This document shows, one piece after another, positions 1 through 8,207 of a stretch of DNA of 64,000 nucleotides. The stretch covers positions 372,001-436,000 of the forward strand of contig CAWIOK010000006.1 in assembly GCA_963837655.1 (NCBI GenBank), read 5' to 3'. The stretch is from CAVVSD01 sp963837655 (GTDB lineage Bacteria; Actinomycetota; Thermoleophilia; Solirubrobacterales; Solirubrobacteraceae). The notes under the pieces were generated by a model. The model was not told the DNA's origin. It did no database searches and worked only from the letters and a program-made list of their open reading frames with translations. Both the position numbers and the translations under genes were made by a program. Every line of letters starts with the position of its first letter. Within the stretch, counting starts at the first letter, position 1.

Positions 1-73
1 CGCGGAACTTGGCCGGGACCGTGAGGCGGTTCTTTGCATCGAGTGAGTAGTCGAAGGAGCCGCGGAAGGCCAT
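1..73 (-). CDS. mraZ: MraZ, transcriptional regulator of the division/cell-wall cluster (5' end only)
   Basis: Read leftward from the ATG at 73-71, the translation begins MAFRGSFDYSLDAKNRLTVP, the hallmark N-terminus of MraZ (first SpoVT/AbrB-like fold, with the conserved DxKNRLTVPAKFR core). Only 24 codons are in the window and the rest lies beyond base 1. MraZ is a ring-shaped DNA-binding protein that represses its own dcw operon through TGGG repeats, which are present upstream at about 148-192. The dcw genes (rsmH, ftsI, mur genes) would be expected further left. No Shine-Dalgarno sequence is visible; a strong hairpin sits just upstream of the start. The identification rests on the N-terminal signature alone, which is distinctive. 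Confidence 0.9.
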   Translation of the reverse strand, partial: MAFRGSFDYSLDAKNRLTVPAKFR

Positions 74-90
74 GGGATCAAAGGGGGTGA

Positions 91-129
91 GCCGGCCTGG
101 AGGGGTGGGAGGAGCCCCTCCAGCCCGGC
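91..129 (-). promoter_or_regulatory. Large hairpin in the mraZ 5' leader
   Basis: Bases 91-105 and 115-129 form 15-bp arms with a single mismatch around a 9-base loop; the inner nine pairs (CTGGAGGGG / CCCCTCCAG) are perfect. It lies 17 bases before the mraZ start, between the start and the putative MraZ boxes, so it would be in the transcript leader. No T-run follows it, which argues against a simple terminator. Function unknown. Confidence 0.55.
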
Positions 130-147
130 TCGCAATCGCGACAGTAA

Positions 148-192
148 CCCACTTTCCCCCACCAAGCAACTCTCAATGCACCCTATCCCCCA
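148..192 (-). promoter_or_regulatory. Putative MraZ operator (TGGG repeats) upstream of mraZ
   Basis: On the minus strand, TGGGG-N5-TGGG (complement of 148-161) and, further upstream, another TGGGG followed after five bases by GGTG (complement of 179-192). MraZ is known to bind directly repeated TGGGN spaced by five bases upstream of its own operon. The spacing here fits; the third repeat is degenerate. The rest of 193-402 shows no gene I can support. Confidence 0.6.
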
Positions 193-402
193 CTAGAGTC
201 CACCAACGACCCCTGCGCCGACCATCACGTCCCGCGTTTGCAGGGATTTCTTGGGTGGGGAGCGGTGGGAGACACGCGGCCCGAAACGCGGGAGACGCCG
301 TGCAGAACGCCATCCCGCACGCCCTCTTGCATCACATGGGGCAGTTCCGCCGGTGGGTGTGCATCGCGCCCAGTGCGCGCATCCCCAGCTACCGTCGGGC
401 GC

Positions 403-1899
403 GTGATCGCTGCCTCGCCGCCCCGCCGTGCGAGCGTTGTTCTGCTCGCCCTCGTCGTCGCCGTGCTCGCCGCGGGGTGCGGCACGAAGAAGGAGTCCTC
501 TGCGGATCCGGCCGGAGTCGTCCCCGCACGCGCGCCCGTGTACGTGGAGGCCACGATCCCCCCACCGGGCCTGACACGTGACGACGCACTGGCCGCCGCG
601 CGGAAGGTGCTCGGCACCACCGACCCCACCGGGCGGCTGCAGGAGATCATCCGCGGGAGGGGCAGCAAGGGGGATGTCGCGCCGTGGCTCGGCGACCGCG
701 TCGGCGCCTTCTCGCTCGCGGGCTCGACGGGCGACGACGCGATCGTGGCCGCGACCTCCGATGTCGGCGCCGCGCGGACCTGGGTCTCCTCGCAGGGGCC
801 CACGAGCGAGACGCGCAAGGGCGTCGGCATCCACGGCGGCGCCCGCGGGACCGCCTACGCGCTCGTCGACGACCTCGTCGTCGCGGGCAGGCCGGCCGCC
901 GTGCGCGCTGCGATCGACGCGGCGTCCGGCGACGACCTCGCGTCGTCAAGCGCCTTCAAGGAGGCGCTCGGGCGCGTCCAGGGTGGCGCCGGCATCGGCC
1001 GTGGCTATCTCGCGCCGCGCGCGCTCATGGAGACCAAGGGCACCGACAGGGCGCCCGGCACGGGGATGCTCGGCTCGCTCGCGATCGGCGCGCTCACAGG
1101 CTCGCTGCCGACCGCGGTCGGGGCGAGGTTCCACGCCGACGGCGACGCGGTCCGTGCGGACATCGCCACCGTCGGCGGCGCCAAGACCGAGGGCACCCCG
1201 GATCCGGCGCTCGTCGCCGACCTGCCCGGCGCCGCGTGGCTCGCGCTCGGGATCGGGGAGGTCGGCCCGCGCTTGAAGGACGCGCTCGGCGCAGCGGTCG
1301 GAGGCTCCGACGCGATCCTCGGTCTGCTCGGCGCCCAGGCCGGGCTCGACATCGACGGGGACCTCCTCGTTCCACTGGGCCAGGGCGCGGTCTTCGTCAC
1401 CGGCGACTCGCCGTCCACCGTCGGCGGCGCACTCGTCGTGCACTCCGACGACCCCGCGCGGACACGTGCGGTGGTCCCGAAGCTCGCGTCGCTCATCACG
1501 CGCTTCGCGCCCGGCGCCACGTCGGGCGAGCTGCACGCCTCCGGCGTCGACGCGGGCGTGGCGATTCGCGCGCAGGGGATCCCCGCGCCGGTGCAGATCG
1601 CCGCTGCCGGGGACCGGCTCATCGTCGCGGTGGGCCACGACGCGCTGCGCGAGGCGATCTCGCCGTCGTCGCGGCTCGGCGACGACCCCGACTTCCGCTC
1701 CGCCGCCGCGACGCTGGGGGCCGGGCTGCAGCCGGTGGCCTACGTCGGGGCACGGCCGCTCTCGCCGCTGGCGACGGTGCTCGCGCGACGCACCGGCGCG
1801 GACGCGCGCGACGTGACCGCGACGCTCGGTCGCTTCACCGCCCTCGTCGCCGCCGATCGCGGCGACGGGCACTGGCGGGCCTCGCTCGGCTTGCGCTGA
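403..1899 (+). CDS. DUF3352-type secreted lipoprotein
   Basis: A 498-residue protein if started at the GTG at 403, which gives a proper lipoprotein signal: basic start, hydrophobic stretch VVLLALVVAVLAAGC and a lipobox Cys at about residue 24. An upstream in-frame start at 238 would add an implausible Arg/Pro-rich leader. The remainder is an Ala/Gly/Asp-rich extracellular domain resembling DUF3352 proteins of actinobacteria (AxxPxxAxLALGIGEVGPRLK-like segments, internal pseudo-repeats). Function of that family is unknown; the protein is expected on the outer face of the cytoplasmic membrane. It is transcribed away from mraZ. Confidence 0.75.
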   Translation: MIAASPPRRASVVLLALVVAVLAAGCGTKKESSADPAGVVPARAPVYVEATIPPPGLTRDDALAAARKVLGTTDPTGRLQEIIRGRGSKGDVAPWLGDRVGAFSLAGSTGDDAIVAATSDVGAARTWVSSQGPTSETRKGVGIHGGARGTAYALVDDLVVAGRPAAVRAAIDAASGDDLASSSAFKEALGRVQGGAGIGRGYLAPRALMETKGTDRAPGTGMLGSLAIGALTGSLPTAVGARFHADGDAVRADIATVGGAKTEGTPDPALVADLPGAAWLALGIGEVGPRLKDALGAAVGGSDAILGLLGAQAGLDIDGDLLVPLGQGAVFVTGDSPSTVGGALVVHSDDPARTRAVVPKLASLITRFAPGATSGELHASGVDAGVAIRAQGIPAPVQIAAAGDRLIVAVGHDALREAISPSSRLGDDPDFRSAAATLGAGLQPVAYVGARPLSPLATVLARRTGADARDVTATLGRFTALVAADRGDGHWRASLGLR

Positions 1900-2002
1900 T
1901 GCATCGGGCGGCGCGTGCTGCGGGCGCGTGCACCAGACGTCCAGGTCGTGAAGGCGTGCCCGACGCCGCTGTCCACGTCGAAGCGCAGATGAAGCGCCTC
2001 CG

Positions 2003-2305
2003 TCACTCGCCCATGTTCTCCGCGCTCATCGTGAGGCGGCGCGCCGCCTCCCCCCACACCGTCTCCAGGTAGGCCTTCGCCGCCTCCATCCCCTCGTCGT
2101 GCAGGCGGTACAGCCGCTGGGTCCCGCGCGGCTGCGCCGCGACGAGCCCGGCGCCGCTGAGCAGACGCAGGTGCCGCGAGACCGCGGGACGGCTGATGGG
2201 CAGCTCGTCCGCCAGCGACTTGACCGAGCACTCGCCCTCACGCAGGCGCTCGAGGATCGCCCGGCGGTACGGATCGGCGAGGGCCTCGAAGACACCATGC
2301 TCCAT
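2003..2305 (-). CDS. ArsR/SmtB-family transcriptional regulator
   Basis: A 100-residue winged-helix protein. It opens EALADPYRRAILERLREGE and carries the recognition helix region LPISRPAVSRHLRLLSGAGLV, followed by a wing (RGTQRLYRL), the usual layout of ArsR-type repressors of the kind encoded beside activator-of-Hsp90/SRPBCC genes. No Cys-based metal site is visible, so it is probably not a classical arsenic or zinc sensor. It diverges from the gene at 2370. The 64-bp gap holds GGTAAC repeats suited to an operator, so autoregulation and control of the neighbour are likely. Confidence 0.85.
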   Translation of the reverse strand: MEHGVFEALADPYRRAILERLREGECSVKSLADELPISRPAVSRHLRLLSGAGLVAAQPRGTQRLYRLHDEGMEAAKAYLETVWGEAARRLTMSAENMGE

Positions 2306-2314
2306 GTCAGCGAT

Positions 2315-2349
2315 GGTAACGAGGCCGCTACGGTAACTTTCGCGTTACC
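2315..2349. promoter_or_regulatory. Putative ArsR operator: three GGTAAC/GTTACC half-sites
   Basis: GGTAAC at 2315-2320 and 2332-2337 plus GTTACC at 2344-2349. The last two form a perfect inverted repeat (GGTAAC-N6-GTTACC), and the first is a direct repeat 17 bp upstream. The element occupies the divergent promoter between the ArsR gene (start 2305) and the gene at 2370. Confidence 0.6.
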
Positions 2350-2369
2350 ACTCGACGAAGGAGGCCGAC

Positions 2370-2768
2370 GTGCCCGGCACCAGCGATGATCCCTGGCAGC
2401 TGACGACCCCGAGCGGTGGGAGCGCCTACACGGCCTACCGGGCGCCGGAGGCCGACCCGCCCGCGCTCGTCGTCCGGGTCGGCACGACCGAGCTGCGCTA
2501 CCACCTGCGTGCGCTCGACGACCTGCCCGCGATGCTCCGCGAGCACGGCGACTGGATGGCGCTCGGCAGCGCCGACGAGCAGAAGCCGGCCAAGGACGGG
2601 ACCGTGGAGGCCTGGGCGCGCTCGGGCGACAACCCCGTCGGCGGCTGGTACGGCCTGAAGAAGGGGCTGCGCGGACGCTTCGCCAACTACGTCCCACCGG
2701 TCCTGGAGATCCTCGGCGAGGTCGAGGTCGAGCACAAGGCGCGCGGCAACCGCATGCGCGCCGTCTGA
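2370..2768 (+). CDS. Small conserved hypothetical protein divergent from ArsR
   Basis: 132 residues, soluble, no signal peptide or membrane segment. It has a strand-rich N-terminal half (tyrosine/valine-rich, ending in RYHLRALDDLPAML) and a C-terminal WYGLKKGLRGRFANYVPP segment. It contains no catalytic motif I recognise. Related proteins occur as DUF-type genes next to ArsR regulators in actinobacteria. The start is supported by AAGGAGG just upstream. The shared operator region implies regulation by the ArsR protein. Function unknown. Confidence 0.65.
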   Translation: MPGTSDDPWQLTTPSGGSAYTAYRAPEADPPALVVRVGTTELRYHLRALDDLPAMLREHGDWMALGSADEQKPAKDGTVEAWARSGDNPVGGWYGLKKGLRGRFANYVPPVLEILGEVEVEHKARGNRMRAV

Positions 2769-2880
2769 CCCCTCCCCTCCCGTTCGCCCGGTGAAGACTG
2801 GCCCCGCGGGACGGGCCGATGTGGCGGCGCCTCGATATCGTCGCCGCGCCCTGTCCTGACGTGGAGAGCGAGAGCGTGTG

Positions 2881-4524
2881 ATGAACAGCCTGGAGATCGC
2901 CCAGCAGGCAACCCTGATTCCGATCGACGAGATCGCATCGCAGGTGGGCCTGCAGCCTGAAGAGGTCGAGCCGTATGGGCGGTACAAGGCGAAGGTCTCG
3001 CTGTCGGCGCTGGATCGTCTCTCGGATCGGCCCGACGGCAAGCTCATCTGCGTGGCGGGGATGACACCGACGGCGGCAGGCGAGGGCAAGACGACGACGC
3101 TCGTGGGACTCACGCAGGGGCTCGGCGCGATCGGCAAGAAGTCGCTGGCAGCACTGCGCGAGCCGTCGCTGGGCCCGGTGTTCGGCGTCAAGGGCGGCGC
3201 GGCCGGTGGCGGCTGGACGCAGATCGTCCCGATGGAGGACCTCAACCTCCACTTCACCGGCGACATGCACGCGATCGGCGCGGCGAACAACCTGCTCGCG
3301 GCCATGATCGACGCGCACATCCACCACGGCAACGAGCTCGGGATCGACCTCAACAACATCACGTGGCGCCGCGCGATCGACATGAACGACCGCGCGCTGC
3401 GCAACAACGTGATCGCACTCGGGGGCCGCACCAGCGGGCAGCCGCGTGAGACGGGCTTCGACATCACGGCGGCGTCGGAGGTCATGGCGCTCATGGCCGT
3501 CACGCGCGATCTCACCGACCTGCGCGAGCGGCTGGGCAGGATCACGATCGGCTACTCGCGCGAGGGCAAGGCGATCACGGCCGAGGACCTGGGTGCCGCG
3601 GGCGCGATGACCGTCCTGCTCAAGGACGCGCTGAAGCCCAACCTCGTGCAGACGCTCGAGGGCCAGCCGTGCCTCATGCACACCGGCCCGTTCGCGAACA
3701 TCGCGAGCGGCAACAACTCGCTCGTCGCCGACCGGATCGGCATGAAGGTCGCCGACTACATCGTCACCGAGTCGGGCTTCGGCGCCGACATGGGGATGGA
3801 GAAGTTCTTCGACATCGTCTGCCGCTTCGGCGACCTCACGCCGAGCGCGGTCGTGCTCGTCTGCACCGTCCGGGCGATCCGCCACCACGCGGGCGGCGAC
3901 GAGGGTGACCTGGAGGAGGGCTTCGCCAACGTGGCCCACCACCTGCAGACGATCAAGAAGTTCGGGCTGCCTGCGGTCGTGGCCGTCAACCGCCGTCCGG
4001 GCGACTCCGACGAGGACGTCGAGGCGGTCCGCCAGCTGGCGCTGGCCGCCGGCGCGCACGGCGCCGAGATCAACGAGGGCTTCACGGAGGGCGGCAAGGG
4101 CGTCGCCAAGCTCGCCGAGGCCGTCGTCGCTGCGTGCGACGCTCCCAGCGACTTCAAGCTGCTGTACCCCGACGAGGCATCGATCGAGGACAAGATCGAG
4201 GCGGTCGCCAAGGAGGTCTACGGCGCCGACAGCGTGACCTACGCACCCCTGGCGCGCCAGAAGATCGAGCAGTTCACCGACGACGGCCTGGCGCACTTCC
4301 CCGTGTGCATGGCCAAGACGCAGCTGTCGCTGTCCGCCGACCCCAAGCTGCTCGGCGCGCCGAAGGGCTTCGAGATCAACATCCGCGACATCCGCGCCTA
4401 CACCGGCGCCGGCTGGCTGGTCCCGCTGTGCGGCGACATCATGCAGATGCCGGGCCTCGGCGCCAAGCCGGCCGCACTGAACATCGACATCGACTCCGAC
4501 GGCAACACGGTCGGGCTCTTCTAG
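2881..4524 (+). CDS. fhs: Formate-tetrahydrofolate ligase
   Basis: 547 residues, full length for the family. It makes 10-formyl-THF from formate, THF and ATP, and can run in reverse to release formate. The P-loop TPTAAGEGKTTT is at about 62-73. Family signatures include REPSLGPVFGVKGGAAGGG, the FTGDMHAI segment and the C-terminal MPGLG-KPAA element. The ATG at 2881 is chosen over the adjacent GTG at 2878 because of the preceding GAGAG. It is monocistronic as far as I can see and faces a convergent MetE-like gene 12 bp away. With three MetE-like genes and a LigM-like demethylase in this window, it may help oxidise methyl groups carried by THF. Confidence 0.95.
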   Translation: MNSLEIAQQATLIPIDEIASQVGLQPEEVEPYGRYKAKVSLSALDRLSDRPDGKLICVAGMTPTAAGEGKTTTLVGLTQGLGAIGKKSLAALREPSLGPVFGVKGGAAGGGWTQIVPMEDLNLHFTGDMHAIGAANNLLAAMIDAHIHHGNELGIDLNNITWRRAIDMNDRALRNNVIALGGRTSGQPRETGFDITAASEVMALMAVTRDLTDLRERLGRITIGYSREGKAITAEDLGAAGAMTVLLKDALKPNLVQTLEGQPCLMHTGPFANIASGNNSLVADRIGMKVADYIVTESGFGADMGMEKFFDIVCRFGDLTPSAVVLVCTVRAIRHHAGGDEGDLEEGFANVAHHLQTIKKFGLPAVVAVNRRPGDSDEDVEAVRQLALAAGAHGAEINEGFTEGGKGVAKLAEAVVAACDAPSDFKLLYPDEASIEDKIEAVAKEVYGADSVTYAPLARQKIEQFTDDGLAHFPVCMAKTQLSLSADPKLLGAPKGFEINIRDIRAYTGAGWLVPLCGDIMQMPGLGAKPAALNIDIDSDGNTVGLF

Positions 4525-4536
4525 GGGCGCAGCGAC

Positions 4537-5727
4537 TCAGGGCCAGAGCGTCGCCGAGGCGAGGGCGGCGCCCTCGGCCAGGGCCTGGAGCTTGGCCCAC
4601 TGGATCGTCGGGTGTACGCGGCTGAGGTACGGCGTCTGCGCGAAGCCGCAGTCCGTGCTCGCGATGACCCGCTCGCGTCCGACGAGCTCGGCCAGGCGCA
4701 CGATGCGCTGGGCGACGAGCTCCGGATGCTCCAGGACGTTGGTCGAGTGGCTGATGAGTCCGGGCAGCAGCACGCGGTCCTCCGGCAGCTCGACGTCGCG
4801 CCAGACCTCCCACTCGTGCTCGTGGCGCGGGTTGGCCTGCTCCAGCGAGTAGCCGCCGACCCGCACCCGGAGGATCAGGTCGACGATGTCACGCAGGGCG
4901 ACGTCGTTGGAGTGCGGCCCGTTCCAGCTGCCCCAGCACACGTGGTAGCGCGAGCGCTCGGGCGGGATGCCGGTCAGCGCACGGTTGAGCGCCTCGATGC
5001 GCAGCTCGGCCCACTCGCGGTACGCGGCCATCGTCGCGGGCGGGACCATCGTGTCGTACATCGTCGCCAGGAACGCGTCGTCGACCTGCACGCTCAGCCC
5101 GGCATCGACGATCGCGCGGTACTCCTCGTTGAGCGCGTCCGCGAGGGCGAAGATGAAGTCCTCGTCGCTGTCGTAGTGCTCGTCGACGCGGATCGGGACC
5201 GCGCTCGACGGCGCCACGACCGGCAGGAAGCCCTCGGCGACGCCGGCCGCGCCCATGGCCGCCTTGAGATCGGAGATGTCGCGCGCGATCGCCGACTGTC
5301 CCGCATAGCGGATCGGGCCGACGCAGACGGCCTGGCCGCGGTCGCGCACGCCGCTGGCGATGGGGTTGCGCCGGAAGTAGTCGGCGTAGAACTCCGCGTA
5401 GTCGCGGCGGTCCTGGCCCTGGCGCGACGGATCCTGGGGCCCGGTCTCACCCGTCGCATCGAACGGCCGCTCCTCGAACCCGTCGAGGCGGTCGCGGATG
5501 TACCAGGCCCACGTGAAGGTCTTGCCGAACTCGCCGTCGCTGACGACGTCCACGCCGACCTCGGCCTGCTGACGCACCACATCGGCAACCGAGTCGCGCA
5601 GGCACGCCTCGAAGGCCGCGGGGTCGTAGTCGTCGCCGTTCTCCTGGGCGCGGATGAACGCCTGCAGCTCCAGCGGGCGCGCCAGGCTCCCGACGTGCGT
5701 GACGGGGATCCGGCCTTGGTCGTGCAT
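4537..5727 (-). CDS. MetE C-terminal-domain-like (cobalamin-independent) methyltransferase, copy 1
   Basis: 396 residues with the TIM-barrel of the catalytic half of methionine synthase MetE. Zinc-ligand motifs are visible: HVCWGSWNGPH (His and Cys), a downstream glutamate (ANPRHEHEWEVW) and DCGFAQTPYLSR near the C-terminus. The N-terminus starts IPVTHVGSLARP as in the family. The N-terminal MetE half is missing, so these stand-alone proteins use different methyl donors or acceptors; the substrate cannot be told from sequence. I start at the ATG at 5727 (MHDQGRIPVTHVGS), not the upstream start at 5817. It diverges from a second copy at 5832. Confidence 0.85.
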   Translation of the reverse strand: MHDQGRIPVTHVGSLARPLELQAFIRAQENGDDYDPAAFEACLRDSVADVVRQQAEVGVDVVSDGEFGKTFTWAWYIRDRLDGFEERPFDATGETGPQDPSRQGQDRRDYAEFYADYFRRNPIASGVRDRGQAVCVGPIRYAGQSAIARDISDLKAAMGAAGVAEGFLPVVAPSSAVPIRVDEHYDSDEDFIFALADALNEEYRAIVDAGLSVQVDDAFLATMYDTMVPPATMAAYREWAELRIEALNRALTGIPPERSRYHVCWGSWNGPHSNDVALRDIVDLILRVRVGGYSLEQANPRHEHEWEVWRDVELPEDRVLLPGLISHSTNVLEHPELVAQRIVRLAELVGRERVIASTDCGFAQTPYLSRVHPTIQWAKLQALAEGAALASATLWP

Positions 5728-5831
5728 CGGTCCGAGTCTGCGGACGCGACCGGGAGCCGCCAAGCGGGCCGTTCCGTTCGCCGGAACCCGGCGCTCACTG
5801 AGCGGACCTGCGCGCACGTAGGGTCGCGACG

Positions 5832-6941
5832 ATGACGCCTCGTGCCGAGACGGTCGGATCCCTGCTGCGACCGCCGTCGCTCGCCGCCGCGAGGGCGGCG
5901 CACGAGGCGGGCAGGCTGTCCACCCATGACCTCAAGCGCGCCGAGGACAGGGCGGTCGACGAGGCGATCGAGCTGCAGCGCGACTGCGGGCTGGACGTCA
6001 TCAGCGACGGCGAGATGCGCCGGCTCGTGTTCACCGGCAGCCTGCTGGACGCGATCGAGGGCATCGGCGGCCCGCCTCCGCCGCCCACGACCTGGCGCGG
6101 GGCCCAGGAGTACGGCACCGAGGACCTCACGCGGACGGTCGCGCGGCACTCGGTGAACGCGAAGCTGCGGCGCGTGCGCTCCGTTGCGGCGGAGGAGTAC
6201 ACGTACCTGCGCGCCCGCACCGAGCTGCCCGCGAAGGCGACCCTCCCGAGCCCGCTCATGCTCGGCAAGTGGTGGAACCCGGAGACCTCGCCCGAGGCCT
6301 ACCCCGATCCCTTCGACGCGTTCGCCGACGCCGCCGCGATCCTGGCCGAGGAGATCCGCGAGCTGGCCGGGCTCGGGTGTCGCTACATCCAGATCGACGC
6401 GACGGACATCGCCACGCTGACCGACGACGGGGTGCGCGGGCAGTACGACGGGCTGGGGATCGGCGCCGAGCGCATGCTCGGCGAGGGGATCGAGATCCTC
6501 GATGCGCTCGCGGCGAGCGCGCCCGGCGACGTCACGATGGGCATCCACCTCTGCAAGGGCAACAGCGAGGGCCGGTTCATCGCGGCCGGCGCCTACGACG
6601 CGATCGCCGAGCAGGTGTTCCCACGGCTGAGCGGCTACGACGTGCTGCTCCTCGAGTACGACGACGAGCGCTCCGGCGGGTTCGAGCCGCTCGCGGCCAC
6701 CCTCGACCACCAGGTCGTCGTGCTCGGGCTCGTGTCGAGCAAGAACCCGTCCGTCGAGTCCGACGACGACGTCGTCGCGCGGATCGCATCCGCCGCCGCG
6801 ATCGTGCCGAAGGACCGGCTCGCGGTCTCCTGCCAGTGCGGGTTCGCCTCGACGGCGGGTGGCAACAGGATCACGCCGGACGTCCAGCGCGCGAAGCTCG
6901 AGCTCGTCGGCCGTGTCGCTGATCGTGTGTGGAGCGACTAG
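5832..6941 (+). CDS. MetE C-terminal-domain-like methyltransferase, copy 2
   Basis: 369 residues, stand-alone MetE catalytic barrel. The start is followed by the family motif ETVGSLLRPPSL. Zinc ligands appear as HLCKGNSEGR, the acidic LLEYDDERSGGFEPL segment and SCQCGFASTAGGN. It probably transfers a methyl group between a folate or other donor and a thiol acceptor, but true methionine synthase activity is doubtful without the N-terminal domain. It is distinct from copy 1 and clearly closer to copy 3 at 22261 (shared YDDERSGGFEPL / FDDERSGGFEPL). It is divergent from copy 1. Confidence 0.85.
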   Translation: MTPRAETVGSLLRPPSLAAARAAHEAGRLSTHDLKRAEDRAVDEAIELQRDCGLDVISDGEMRRLVFTGSLLDAIEGIGGPPPPPTTWRGAQEYGTEDLTRTVARHSVNAKLRRVRSVAAEEYTYLRARTELPAKATLPSPLMLGKWWNPETSPEAYPDPFDAFADAAAILAEEIRELAGLGCRYIQIDATDIATLTDDGVRGQYDGLGIGAERMLGEGIEILDALAASAPGDVTMGIHLCKGNSEGRFIAAGAYDAIAEQVFPRLSGYDVLLLEYDDERSGGFEPLAATLDHQVVVLGLVSSKNPSVESDDDVVARIASAAAIVPKDRLAVSCQCGFASTAGGNRITPDVQRAKLELVGRVADRVWSD

Positions 6942-7115
6942 TGGCCCTTCCCGCAACGCTCGAAGGAACACGGCGGGCGCCGATCACCGCCATGCTGTGT
7001 CCTGAGATGGGGAAAGGCCGCCGGCCTGTCTCCCATCCTGCGTCCTTGCCTGGCGGCGCCGGCATCCCGCCATGTCCTGTCAAGCGTCACGAGAAGGACC
7101 ACTAGGGGGTCTGCC

Positions 7116-8207
7116 GTGGATTTCGGGCTCGGGCTGTTGGGTTACGAGGGCAGCTGGGACGACGCGCGCTTCGCGGAGGACCACGGCTTCTCCACCGTGG
7201 GGTTCGTGGACTCGCCGCTACTGGGGGGCGACCCGTTCGTCTGCCTCGGGCTCGCGGCGCAGGCGACGGAGCGCGTGCGGCTGGGGACGTTCCTCGCCAT
7301 CCCCGGGCTGCGCAGCGCGCCGACCGCCGCGGCGGCGATCGCCACCGTCAACAAGCTCGCACCGGGGCGCACGTTCCTGGGCCTGGGAACCGGGTTCACC
7401 GGCCGGGCGGTGTTCGGCATGCCTCGCCTGCCCGCCGCGCGGATGCGCGACTACGCCCTGGAGTGCCGCGCCCTGCTCGACGGCGAGGAGGTCGAGCACA
7501 CGTGGGGCTCGCGCACCCGCCCGATCCGCTTGCGCCACCGCGACGGCCTCTACGTCGACACGGACGCGCACACCCCGGTGTACGTGGGCGGCGACGGTCC
7601 CAAGGCGCTCGCCGCCGTAGGCGAGAGCGGCGACGGCTGGGTCGTGACGCTGCAGTACTCCAACGTCATGGCCAACAGCGGCGACGTCTTCCGCGGCTCG
7701 CTGGCCGCGGTCCAGGCGGCCGCGCAGGAGGCCGGCCGCGAGCTCGCCGACCCCTACAGCATGTGGTCGATCTGCACGTGCGTGCTCGAGGAGGGCGAGT
7801 CGCCGATGTCCGAGCGCGCGCTCGAGCAGGCGGGCGCCGGCGCGATGATGGCCTTCCACTCCTACGCGGACAACCCGGCCATCGCCCCGTATCTGCCGCC
7901 GCCGTTCCAGGATCGCCTGGAGATCTACGAGCGCGAGGTCCTGAGCCGGTTCGACGTCCCACGCGATCGCATCTACCAGGAGGCCCACCGCGGCCATCTG
8001 TCGCATCTACTCGAGGGCGAGGAGAAGGTCCTCACCGAGGAGATCATGCGGGCGTCGATGCTCATCGGCACGGCGCAGGAGATCGCCGACGTGCTCAACG
8101 ACCTGCAGTCCGCGGGGCTGCGCAACGTCTCACTCTGGGCGCCGCCGCAGGTGACCCGCGACGTCGTGCTCGACATCGAGCAGAAGGTCATGCCGCTCGT
8201 GAACTAG
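7116..8207 (+). CDS. LLM-class (luciferase-like) flavin-dependent oxidoreductase
   Basis: 363 residues starting at a GTG preceded by AGAAGGA at suitable distance. The luciferase-like TIM barrel shows as ATERVRLGTFLAIPGLR, TVNKLAPGRTFLGLGTGF and the TPVYVGGDGPKALAAVGESGDGW region, typical of F420- or FMN-dependent family members. Substrate unknown. It ends overlapping by four bases the convergent IclR gene. The neighbouring hydrolases and dioxygenases make a degradative role likely, for example initial oxidation of an aromatic or cyclic substrate. Confidence 0.85.
   Translation: MDFGLGLLGYEGSWDDARFAEDHGFSTVGFVDSPLLGGDPFVCLGLAAQATERVRLGTFLAIPGLRSAPTAAAAIATVNKLAPGRTFLGLGTGFTGRAVFGMPRLPAARMRDYALECRALLDGEEVEHTWGSRTRPIRLRHRDGLYVDTDAHTPVYVGGDGPKALAAVGESGDGWVVTLQYSNVMANSGDVFRGSLAAVQAAAQEAGRELADPYSMWSICTCVLEEGESPMSERALEQAGAGAMMAFHSYADNPAIAPYLPPPFQDRLEIYEREVLSRFDVPRDRIYQEAHRGHLSHLLEGEEKVLTEEIMRASMLIGTAQEIADVLNDLQSAGLRNVSLWAPPQVTRDVVLDIEQKVMPLVN

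Noticed and set aside
252..270. TGGGTGGGG-AGCGG-TGGGA on the plus strand, resembling another MraZ box
   Set aside because: It is about 180 bp from the mraZ start and in the opposite orientation to the boxes at 148-192; probably chance in G-rich DNA.
2769..2877. A riboswitch ahead of fhs or the adenosyltransferase gene
   Set aside because: Neither leader is long enough or contains recognisable THF-, SAM- or cobalamin-riboswitch core motifs.
2026..4296. Long minus-strand open frame antisense to fhs
   Set aside because: fhs on the plus strand has complete family motifs; the antisense product is low complexity and has no recognisable fold.
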